Origin: Zancudomyces culisetae
Lineage: Eukaryota; Kickxellomycota; Harpellomycetes; Harpellales; Legeriomycetaceae
Direction: 5' to 3'
Assembly: GCA_001969505.1 (NCBI GenBank)
Contig: LSSK01001208.1
Span: 1 to 26,438 of the forward strand
DNA length: 26,438 nt
Of this stretch, positions 1-8,899 are shown one piece after another. Position 1 is the stretch's first letter, and every line of letters begins with the position of its first letter. A program made the translations under genes and the position numbers. The notes under the pieces were generated by a model. The model worked only from the letters and a program-made list of their open reading frames with translations. It ran no database searches and was not told where the DNA came from.

Positions 1-170
1 TTCACTCCTAGCTTTCCTCATTGGGCTTCTCCTAGAGCCTCCTAGTATTACTAACATTTTCTGATCATTCTCTATCCACAGATCAATCCTATGGCTACAC
101 TCCCTCCCAATCTGCTTCGCCTGATACTCACAGAAAATTATTGACTTTACAGCATTATTTTAAAAAGGTA
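1..170. other. GC-richer scrap at left edge, coding strand unclear
   Basis: This stretch is less AT-rich than its surroundings and can be read two ways. On the plus strand, positions 46-80 look like the end of an intron: TACTAAC, then a pyrimidine-rich run, then CACAG. A frame starting after it stays open to about 240. On the minus strand a frame is open from 159 to the window edge (53 codons, no stop), including the peptide LWIENDQKMLVILGG. Neither reading resembles a family I know, and the gene body would lie outside the window. The choice between strands is undecided. Confidence 0.25.
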
Positions 171-280
171 TTTATTTCTCCTCATATTCAATTATAAATG
201 TCAAATATTTCTAAAACAAACTAATTCTGCTATATATTTTACACTGTTAGCCCAAACTTTGCTAGGTGCACCACATCACT

Positions 281-302
281 GTTTTTGTTTTTGTTTTTGT
301 TT
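281..302. repeat. (GTTTTT)n short tandem repeat
   Basis: Three full GTTTTT units and part of a fourth lie in the non-coding stretch between the left-edge scrap and the 3' end of the 417-1496 gene. This is a simple low-complexity repeat. Confidence 0.7.
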
Positions 303-416
303 CTATATCTATTTTTCTCCGAATAATAGTATATTTTTCTCGTACTTTACCATCTGGTGTAATTATGTATGATAATTACTGCCCACAACACAGGTAAAAT
401 GAAGGTTTATGACTGT

Positions 417-1496
417 TCAACCCGCAAAAAGTCTTTTCAAATGATTTGAAAATATCACGCTCCTACTTTTTGTGAGTTTAAACTTTGGCAACGCATAAAA
501 ACTCTTTTTAGTTTTTCTATACTCCTCCAGCTTTGTGCCAAAAGTAGAATCGTAGTTGTTGAATGCTCCAGCCACTTTACTTTTGTCAAACATTTTTTTC
601 AACGAATCGTTGATACCAGTTCCCTTTACACTATCAACATATTCTTTTTTAGTTATGCTTTCTGCATCAACACTTGGGATACTTCTGAATTCGCCATCCC
701 CTTGTCCAACCAACTCGTACATATCAATCTTTTCCTGCAACTCTCCATTTTTTGTGCTTGCCGTCACCGGCTTGCTTATCAATCTTTTGTCCAGATTAGC
801 ATAATATTTTTTCCCATCAATTATTTTGGCTTTTGGTTTTTTAGGTTTGTTTTCATCATGGTCGATGCTGAAGATTATCGACTTGGTTTTCCTCAGTATC
901 TCTTTCATTGAAAGAATACTCTTCTTAGTTGGTTTTGAAAATACTTTAGTTTGTGTTTTAAAGTAGTTCTCGCTTTCAAATGGGTCATTTTTCGGTACCT
1001 GAAGCCAAAATTCTAGCTTGTCCTCATCTTTATCTTCACCTCTGCCTTCACCTGTGCCTTCATCATCATCCTTGCTTTGAACCTCATCTTTACCCACGTT
1101 CTGACATTCATTCCCATTCCCATTTATACTTTTATCCTTATCTGTGACCCTATTTATGTCCTTTTCAGCTTCATCCTCCCTTACCCTGGTCTTATTATTC
1201 AACTCTTTCTGGTCAAACCCATTTCCTATATTACATGCCTTATTCTTTATTGCGCCATCCGATTGTACTTTTTTGAGAACTTCCTCTTTACATAACCTCT
1301 GCCTAATCATAAAGGTACTCATCATCTTTTTAGGTCTTTTGTGGACAACATCTGTGCTTCTATCCACACCACTATAGGTTTCCTTTACTATATCTTTGAT
1401 GTCATCCTGAAACCGGCTCTCTTGACGAGCTTCTACTTTTTTACCACCGCCGTCCGCATACTTCAGCAACTTTTCTTTGTTTTTGCCGCTCATCAT
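417..1496 (-). CDS. Orphan basic, low-complexity protein (359 aa)
   Basis: The frame is uninterrupted on the minus strand. I start it at the first ATG of an ATG-ATG pair at 1496; the frame upstream offers only GTG. I do not recognise the family. The N-terminal third is lysine/arginine rich. The middle (about residues 115-165) is an acidic, glycine-rich low-complexity run (KDDDEGTGEGRGEDKDEDK). The C-terminal half is again basic and has better-ordered segments, such as DGKKYYANLDKRL and FYALPKFKLTKSRSVIF, ending in KRLFAG. There is no signal peptide, membrane segment or catalytic motif. The composition suits a nuclear or cytoskeletal scaffold protein, but that is a guess. A CAG just upstream (about 1506) could be a splice acceptor, so a short 5' exon cannot be excluded. 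Confidence 0.75.
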   Translation of the reverse strand: MMSGKNKEKLLKYADGGGKKVEARQESRFQDDIKDIVKETYSGVDRSTDVVHKRPKKMMSTFMIRQRLCKEEVLKKVQSDGAIKNKACNIGNGFDQKELNNKTRVREDEAEKDINRVTDKDKSINGNGNECQNVGKDEVQSKDDDEGTGEGRGEDKDEDKLEFWLQVPKNDPFESENYFKTQTKVFSKPTKKSILSMKEILRKTKSIIFSIDHDENKPKKPKAKIIDGKKYYANLDKRLISKPVTASTKNGELQEKIDMYELVGQGDGEFRSIPSVDAESITKKEYVDSVKGTGINDSLKKMFDKSKVAGAFNNYDSTFGTKLEEYRKTKKSFYALPKFKLTKSRSVIFSNHLKRLFAG

Positions 1497-2990
1497 ATTC
1501 AGCACCTGTTGTATATATATTTTTTATTATTGAAATAAAGATGCTTAAATATATCGATATAAAAAGCCGATACCGCTTTTTAATATATATATACTATTAT
1601 ACCACAAACTACTTTTTCTCTTTTTTTTTGTTTAAAGGATAAAACAGGGGTTCACATAGGATAAAAAGCGCAATATTTAAACAAAGAAATACTCCGAGCA
1701 GGCAATATTTATTCCTAATTGATGTATTCAATAATTGTGTGTGTGTGTGTGTGTGTTTGAATCGGTTTACTGGTTAGAGCTAATCATCATCCACTATCCA
1801 CCATAAAACACATACATTTTGATGTAAAGCTGCTGTTGCTTTTATATGCCGAAATTTATGTTTTTATTCTTGTTTTTGCTTTGTTTTATTCTAGTAACTC
1901 TAAAAAAATAGGGAGAACAATCATGGTTTTAACAACCAATTTCTAAATGCATTCATACCTATACCCTCACTACAATCATAGTATTCAACACAAAACGACT
2001 TGTTTAGCTACAACCGCGGTAGTAGCTAACATTGGGCTTTTCTGGTGCAAATACCAATCAAATATTTCTTCTTTTCAATAACAACAACAAAAAAGCGTGT
2101 GGAAATACCGCTATTAAAAACCCATTTAAAAACAGGTAGTTAATACTGTACCTATTGTTATAGATTTGTGAAATAATGGTTTAGCTTTTACAACGCTTTG
2201 CACTACTTATTTTTATCGCTTTTCATCCAAAAAAAAAGAGAATAAAAAAAAATAAGCGTTTAAATAGCACTCATAGTTGCGCACAACTTGTACTACGCTT
2301 TATTTGTCTACTCATGGTCGCCTATTTGCAACAAATGAAAAAAGAGGAGATCAATGCAAAGCGCATATATTACATCATCACAATATATACTTTTGTTTTT
2401 TTGGTGGGGGGTTTGATATTGGTTTATGTTAAAGATTTGAAATATTATACGACTTAATCATAAAAATACTGTAGAAAAAAGCTGCAAAATGAGTTTATTG
2501 TTTGTTTACTTGAATGATGCTAAGGTAATCCAGTAGTTTACAAACAGTATATGCTTGATTTATTGTAAACAAAAAAATAACCAATTTTCTCGTCAAGGAT
2601 AGCACTTATATACTTCAGCTACGTAATTGTATTGTTTTCAAGCATCTATCATCTTGATGGTTGGGTGTAACCATTAATATACAAAAAAAAAGCAGAAGTA
2701 AGCTAGTAAGACGCATTTAACCATGTTCTGCCATACAACATCAACAGCTTGTCCCAAATTACTGTTTCGTTTTTTTTTGCGTGTTACAAAGTTTCTGAGG
2801 CTTTTTGCTCTGTTAGTTTAATTTGCTCCAATCCAGTATTCGTTCTTTTTTTTTGTGCTCATTTTTGTTAAATCGCCAGGATTTGATGGATGGGGTTGAT
2901 TTTAGCGATGTTTTTCTCTTGGATTTACCAATGCAAATGATATCTTTAGACTTTTGGAGAAGGTAATACCAATTTAAATCGAAAAGTGGA
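1497..2990. other. Non-coding gap, 1.5 kb
   Basis: This is the divergent intergenic region between the minus-strand gene ending at 1496 and the plus-strand RnpA-like gene. It is AT-rich with many A and T tracts and one (GT)10 microsatellite. The only peptide-like frame I noticed is a 32-codon one starting at ATG 2724, which is probably chance. It should hold the promoters of both flanking genes, but I recognise no specific site. Confidence 0.6.
1737..1756. repeat. (GT)10 microsatellite
   Basis: Ten perfect GT units lie in intergenic DNA. A shorter GT run sits near 4918-4930. Confidence 0.9.
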
Positions 2991-4044
2991 ATGATGTTTG
3001 CAAGGGTTACAACTCATTTCAGACTTTTAAGGTATACCCCGAGTATAACGCGCATAAAACAGTACAATGTATTTCTAAATGGTTTAGGGTAAGAGCATTT
3101 ATACTCGAATTACTTTTGCAAACTAGCCGATCTTTTCCGGAAATAGAATGAACTTTACATGTGGATATGAATTAGATCAAATTCAACGACTTTGATGAGA
3201 GAGTATTCCGACAAAACCGATGGTGTGGAATACAAATATAAAGTTGAATACGATAGAAATGTGGTTGGCGACAGTGGAAAGGATAAGATTTCTGAGGCGA
3301 TAAATTCGGATCCTATAAAATACTTCAAGGTATGTGAAGTAATAACTTTTATCTTTTTACACTTATAAATCAAAAAAGAATAAATAAAAAAATGATTTGG
3401 ACGGTTGCGGGGGGGATGAAACTATAGCCAAAGGGAATAAAATCCGAGGAATTCATCGAGTTTCTTCAGGGAAAAAGAGTAGGTTATGTCAACCAACCTC
3501 TGTTTACCATAAAGCACCGATATTGGCCCAAAAGTGGGTTATTGATAGGTAATTTTAATTTTTTTAATACCTTTCCTAACCGTTTTTGGTCTTTACTTTG
3601 GTATAATACAACGCTTGCGAACGTTTCACCCACTTTTTTAATCATACATGGATAATAGATTCAAAGGGCAGTGAAGTCAAAAAATATCGGTTCGGAATAT
3701 TTTCGAGTAAAAAAGAGATTTCAAAGCTAGCTGTGGTGAGAAACAGGTGTAGAAGAAAGATCAGGAACTGCATGCAGTACCTGGGTCCAGACTATGCTCC
3801 AAAAAGTAACTTTTTTTAGTGTTTCCTACTTTGAACTGTATATTTGTAATTAAGTATTCTCACGATATTTTTACGGTTGTGTATGATGCAGGCTAATATG
3901 TTTTATTGTGATACCTTTTATGAACTAGATTCAGACTATATTGTTATTCTGAAACGGGGGATTGTAGATGCTACATACACTGAGGTATTAAACCAGCTTA
4001 AGGCAGCGTTGATCAAGATATCCAAAACAAAAACTAATAGATAG
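2991..4044 (+). CDS. Bacterial-type RNase P protein (RnpA family), spliced, predicted mitochondrial
   Basis: Five exons: 2991-3088, 3176-3329, 3428-3548, 3659-3805, 3929-4044. The four introns are 87, 98, 110 and 123 nt, with donors GTAAGA, GTATGT, GTAATT and GTAACT and all acceptors TAG. Phases agree at every junction and give 211 residues (210 from the second ATG at 2994). Numbering from the second Met, residues 1-40 carry many Arg/Lys, Ser/Thr and hydrophobics and no acid, like a mitochondrial presequence. R40-E41-Y42-S43 fits the R-3 processing motif. Residues 84-205 match the whole RnpA fold: EEFIEFLQGKRVG (helix 1), YRFGIFSSKK (the FGI-SKK strand and turn), AVVRNRCRRKIR (the RNR helix), DYIVILKRG (last strand), then a C-terminal helix. 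RnpA helps the catalytic RNA trim 5' leaders from tRNA precursors. The family call is firm, mitochondrial import is inferred, and exon edges need cDNA. Confidence 0.85.
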
Positions 4045-5232
4045 AGGGGAGAAACCCACTTTGCTTTAGTATTAGATGCAATCATGGCTATTGTTTTAAT
4101 TCCTGCAAAGTACATTTAAATGTAGAATAATAAATACTTTCTTTTGAAATTAACTATCATCCTTTCCCCACTTTCATCAAAAAGAAAAGAGATGCGTAAA
4201 CCAAGAGTGATAAATGAACGAGATAACGCCAAAAGTATACCGATTATAGATTCATTAAATGATTGATAGCATGTAGTACTGGAAAATTACTGACTACTGC
4301 CCCCTCTTTGTTCATTGTGGTGCTTGTATTTTACCAATTATTTTCTTAGTTTTGTCTTTTCGGATGTATTTTTGATGATAAGAACTAGAAGAAAGAAAAA
4401 AAGGAGAACCAAAAAAAATATTAAGGCTTTCACAACAATTATACCTCTGCACCTGACGATTCTTTTTGGATACATTGATTGTTGGTTTATAGCATACAAT
4501 TATTATATACTATCGTTTTAGCTTTTTTTGGGATAAACACCAATATACACACTTCCTGGTGTATTTTTATTCATTAAAGCTGTAAGTATCTTCCGTTCAA
4601 CTTTCATTTCAGCCCGCTGTAGGGCCGAGAACAAATAAAATGAACTCACCTCAGTTTAATAAGTTTGTAAAAAAAAGGGAGGGTTGGATCTGGGCTTTTC
4701 AAAAAAAAAAGATCCACGTATAATAGTGTCAATTAATATCCTAAGCCTTAGTCTATTATTATAAATGCAAGTATATCAGTTAACATTGACATGGATTAAG
4801 ATTGAGGTGGTAGTTTTGCTTTATCTCTCGCGAACCTGGAGACAAATTTGAGTGAAGAAGGGGGGGGAAGTGCTATCTAGACGCAAGAGAATATCATCCA
4901 ATTAACTGGCATTAGGGGTGTGTGTGTGTGTTTTAATATATAGAAAGTACAAGCTAGTAAAACGTTTTTTAAAAACTTTTTCTGGAGTTACACAATTGAC
5001 ACGTTTGAGGACAGGTTGTTATTTTTTTTTTGGCTGAGTTTTTATCACTTGTAGTTCTTCCAATGATATATAGCCTTTTTTGCCTGGAATTGAAAAAAAG
5101 CACATTTTTTATAGTTGACTCAAAATGAACATTAGAAGAGTTATTCTAGGGCACGAGGAACTATAATGGTACAAAAATGAATGCTATTGTTTATAAAACA
5201 TATATACTTAGTGTCGCGATGTACATAACAAA

Positions 5233-5352
5233 ATGATAAGCAAAGAATGTGATACACCCTGGAAGAAAAATGGTTTCAATAACACTAGCCCTTTTTTAAA
5301 TGAAGCAGAGGTATTAGCCCTTAGCAGCGCGTTAAAGCCCAATAAAGTTTAG
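5233..5352 (+). CDS. Possible small ORF (39 aa), doubtful
   Basis: An ATG-to-TAG frame of 40 codons has less AT-driven composition than neighbouring chance frames. The peptide begins MISKECDTPWKKNGFNN and ends ALSSALKPNKV. I know no family for it. It has no membrane segment and no clear splice signals. It could be a micropeptide, an exon of a spliced gene, or noise. Confidence 0.2.
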   Translation: MISKECDTPWKKNGFNNTSPFLNEAEVLALSSALKPNKV

Positions 5353-5554
5353 TGCTATCTATCATTTTCTTTCTATACGACTAATTGTCTGAAAGGCGAA
5401 TAATGAAAATTGATGCTTCAACCCAGCAGTACATTGTTTTCAGTTGCTCAATTGTTTTTTTACCTTTTAAAAATAAAAAAACAAAACTCATGATGGGGGG
5501 GGCGTAACCAAAAAAAAATTAAAAAAATAAATAAACGAGTAAATGGGGGTATAG

Positions 5555-5594
5555 TGATGAGGGGGTGAAGGTGTGAGGGTGTGAGGGGTGAATG
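5555..5594 (+). repeat. G-rich TGAGGG/GTGTGAGGG degenerate repeat
   Basis: Degenerate units of the form TGAGGG and GGTGTGAGGG are strung together in AT-rich intergenic DNA. The sequence resembles fungal telomeric G strands in style, but I cannot match it to a known telomere repeat. It may be an interstitial telomere-like tract or simply a G-rich low-complexity patch. Confidence 0.45.
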
Positions 5595-6101
5595 TTTTGT
5601 GGTGTTAACAACAATCGAGTCTGTTCATGATTTAAGCTTCAAATAATCGCTTTGCAATTAATATCGAACTAGTCTAGATGAAATATGATATATAATTATG
5701 GCGGTCTACTCTTGCAGCCAAGTTCTTAATTTTTTTTACACTCCAACTTTCTCCATTAAATTATTAAATTGATAATAGTGCTATTTACTAGAAAACTAAT
5801 TTCTCTAGAACAAAATTAATACAGTGAAAGCTGACAGAAATTTCTCCATAAAAGGCTAAACACTTGTCATACTAGTTATATCCTAATAAACACGATCATA
5901 GAAGAGAGTAATCTTATTATTATTACAAAAACAAACCACATATAAATAGAAAGTTTAATCACAAGTCATAAAGGTAACCAGATAACACTAATGATACTAG
6001 TACCATAAAAACCTGATAAATATATCCATTGTCACACCAGGATATATCTTTGTATTTTTTTTCTTTGCAAGAAGTATTTTATCAGTATATTTATTTAATA
6101 G

Positions 6102-7697
6102 ATGGAAACAATGGGAAACGCTTATGAATACAAATTTCTACACGAAGCAGAGTTTATAGTGGGTGAGGACGATCCAAATACTAAGGAGACTCCAAATGAT
6201 ACTGCTGCTGGAAAAAAGGGAGAAGGTAGCAAAGACGGCAAGGGTGACAGCAACAAGGCAGAAGAATCAGCAGAAGATAATGAAAAGGACGGCAAAAGTA
6301 ACAAGGATTCTTCAAAATCCAAGGAAAATGAAGGAGAGGAGGAGCAGAGACAGGAGGAAGAAGAGCAGGAGGTATACACGCTAGATGATCTTATTAGCAA
6401 TGCATTGTTTGTAAACGGGCAGCTGGCAAGTGGAGCTATAGATTACGAAGTTGACAAGGAACCATCACGCCGTGTGTCTGTTTCGAAAAAAATAGTCGAG
6501 AGTGGCGGTGCCAAGAAGACAGTGCCTGTTCAGCAAGACTCTGAAAAGCAAAAGTCTGCCTCTGTAGAAACTGAGACTGAAGAGCCAAATAAAAAATCCA
6601 ACATTGCCAGTGAAGATAACAATAGGGATGAGGAAGCCAGCAAAGATGTGGTTGAAAAGAACCTAGAAGCTGCAAATGTCGAAAACCCAGGAAATAACGA
6701 AAACAAGCTGATGGAGTTATTTAATTCACAAAATGGTAATATGGAGAATGTAGAACTGAATAAAAAATCATCTGCTAATAAATCATCAGACAATGTAAAT
6801 GCTGTTGAAAGTCCGTCTGATAACAAAAAGCCACAAAATACTGAAAAAGCCGAAGAAAAGCCTCGGGTGGTATCTACTGAGCCGGAACAAGCACAAGCTG
6901 CAGCTGGAGTTGAAGAAAGCATAGATCGTGGAAATGCAGTCAACCACCCTCTGCCTAGAGCCAGTGAAGCCATGTCATTTTCCAACATTAGTAAAGGAAT
7001 GAATGCCACTGACACAAGTCAAATCCTTTTCACAGATACTGAGATTAGTCTGGCCAACTTGGATGATCTAAGTGCAAGCTACAATCGCGATCATGCAAAT
7101 TCCCGTGCTAGAGAAAAAAATAGATCCCAGTTTTCCAGAATTGCAAATGTGCTTGCTCAGAGTTCGCACAATATACGAAGAAATATAGAGGATCTTGAGC
7201 AGCATTCAGCAAGATTCAGAATGAAAACAAAGAGTTTTATTATGGAGCCAACAAGAAGCTTTGCTTCGTTAGGTGTATCTGGATTTAATCAAAGTCACTC
7301 AAACATGAACGCGAATGCAAACACAAACTCGGTACATATAGTTGACTTACAAGATGCCATCAACAAAAATTCGTCAAACAATGCTAAAGAAAGACTCACC
7401 ACTTTCCAAAAACTTATGGAACCTTTCAAATCCCTACAGCTACCAAATACAAAGACCAACAAAGCAAAAAACACAAAAAAAAGCACACAAGACCAAACAC
7501 TGTTTTCGGCTGCTCCAGCCTCGTTTGGAAAGGATATTAGAAATATTATGAGTGATGCAGAGATTGCCGCCTGTACCCAAGACATGGCACCGTCGATTAA
7601 CGAAAAGACTAACCAAAAAAATAAAAACAGCGATCCTTCTAAAAAAAGTATTTTTGATATTTCAAAGAGTTTCAAACTTTTTGGAATCAAAAAGTAA
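6102..7697 (+). CDS. Orphan acidic, largely disordered protein (531 aa)
   Basis: The start is ATG 6102, with an in-frame TAG directly upstream; a second ATG follows at codon 4. I do not recognise the family. Residues 1-20 look ordered (AYEYKFLHEAEFIVGEDD). Residues 25-90 are a Lys/Glu/Ser/Asp low-complexity run. A short conserved-looking segment, YTLDDLISNALFVNGQLASG, lies near residues 92-111, followed by a basic patch RRVSVSKK (a possible kinase site). Residues 130-280 are again disordered. A better-structured stretch at about 310-390 (DTEISLANLDDL, then RRNIEDLEQHSARFRMKTKSF) could form a helix or coiled coil. The tail is basic and ends FKLFGIKK. There is no signal peptide, membrane helix or enzyme motif. 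The TAG before the ATG could also be a splice acceptor, so an upstream exon is possible. Confidence 0.8.
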   Translation: METMGNAYEYKFLHEAEFIVGEDDPNTKETPNDTAAGKKGEGSKDGKGDSNKAEESAEDNEKDGKSNKDSSKSKENEGEEEQRQEEEEQEVYTLDDLISNALFVNGQLASGAIDYEVDKEPSRRVSVSKKIVESGGAKKTVPVQQDSEKQKSASVETETEEPNKKSNIASEDNNRDEEASKDVVEKNLEAANVENPGNNENKLMELFNSQNGNMENVELNKKSSANKSSDNVNAVESPSDNKKPQNTEKAEEKPRVVSTEPEQAQAAAGVEESIDRGNAVNHPLPRASEAMSFSNISKGMNATDTSQILFTDTEISLANLDDLSASYNRDHANSRAREKNRSQFSRIANVLAQSSHNIRRNIEDLEQHSARFRMKTKSFIMEPTRSFASLGVSGFNQSHSNMNANANTNSVHIVDLQDAINKNSSNNAKERLTTFQKLMEPFKSLQLPNTKTNKAKNTKKSTQDQTLFSAAPASFGKDIRNIMSDAEIAACTQDMAPSINEKTNQKNKNSDPSKKSIFDISKSFKLFGIKK

Positions 7698-8899
7698 TTC
7701 TTGTTAGCATCACAATCACAATACCAGTACAAGTGCGAAATGCACACCTAAAAAATCTGGCAAAAATCTTATACTACCGATACCTTCTCCCTCACTTGTT
7801 CTTTTCTTTTTTTTTCGTTTCTATTTTTTTTTGAATATTTACTAGCTATAAAATTGTAATAAAAATAATAATGTCAAGTACATTTTACTTTAAAAAAAAC
7901 ATCAATGCTACATGGTGCTCATCTTATTTTTCGTGTCTGAATAATTTATTAGCTGGGTAGAAGTGAGGCAAAAGGGTAGATATGTATTTAATGAGCAAAC
8001 AGCCTTTGGTAATTGTTCAAAAGAAGAAAAAGATGTTTTTTGCTTGTTTATCACTTATTTTGAAATAATACAAATACACACATTTTGATAGATATAATAC
8101 AAAGCATACCCTGTTAAAATAGGAGTGTTTTTGGTATATGGGGGTAAAACGTTTCTTGAAAATATATACTTGAAATATCTTCATTCCTCTGCATTCTTCT
8201 CAAATAAAAATATAAATAAGTACAAATGCACATATATACACACAGTGCAGTACAATCCATAAAAGAAAATGCGTTCTTGAAATACTTCCCAACGAGGATC
8301 AAGGCTAGCAACAATAAGAACCGCATTTCATGCTTTACACGTCACTTATACCACTATGCCGCCAAAATAACGACTGGCACATTGCTGCAGTGCTATGATC
8401 CATATTTTTGCACTACACATCTAATGGCGACAAACACTTTGCAGACTCCGTATATTATTTCTTTCGGGCTTTCTAATGTTCTTGGAATACAGCTGAAAAA
8501 TCATAACCAGTACCTTCTGTAAGGATTGTCTGTATGCTTTTTGCGTTTTTTTCATTTCATTTCATTTCGTCCACCACCATTGAATTTTGCACGCTGTTTA
8601 CGCACTTGACCGATTTTTACACGCTATTTAAAAGTAAACAAAAAATTTTTTTGCTTTTTTTTTATAAACCAGTCCTATTCGCTCGTGGTCAGAGAAATAA
8701 ATGGCAAGTAAATGTTCTGCAGATTTTTTTTTTCACAGTAAAGAATTGGTGATATTTGAACTTTTTTAGAACAAAAATATTTAGTTTATATTAGAGGAAA
8801 AAGGCTGTTCCCGTTGTGTTTATAAATTTGGCCTAGAAATAAAAGGACAGTAGAAGTAAATGCCGCATTAGTACCATCTGATAGAAAATTAAAGTAAAT
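7698..8899. other. Non-coding gap, 1.2 kb
   Basis: This is the intergenic region between the orphan acidic protein and the Nup53-like gene. It is AT-rich with long T tracts (7800-7840, 8640-8665). An ATG frame at 8226-8522 (98 aa) was considered; its length is within what chance allows at this composition, and no motif supports it. Confidence 0.55.

Larger units (their letters stand above)
4045..6101. other. Non-coding gap, 2.1 kb, with a few tiny ORFs
   Basis: No gene could be supported here. The region contains poly-G runs at 4860-4867 and 5495-5502, and a G-rich tract at 5555-5594. Several short ATG frames look somewhat protein-like: 4192-4266 (24 aa, MRKPRVINERDNAKS start), 4640-4723 (27 aa) and 5233-5352 (39 aa, listed separately). 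A good donor (GTAAGTATC, about 4582) lies only about 31 nt before a good acceptor (TTTCATTTCAG), too short for a normal intron. Given that the neighbouring gene was split into small exons, another spliced gene could be hidden here. Confidence 0.5.

Noticed and set aside
6530-7015. 161-codon minus-strand frame antisense to the orphan acidic protein
   Set aside because: It is a shadow frame: the Ser/Phe/Leu bias mirrors the Lys/Glu/Asn-rich sense protein.
8226-8522. 98-codon plus-strand frame with an ATG, in the gap before the Nup53-like gene
   Set aside because: Its length is within chance expectation for this much AT-rich sequence, the peptide shows no motif or membrane pattern, and a shorter minus-strand frame overlaps its first part.
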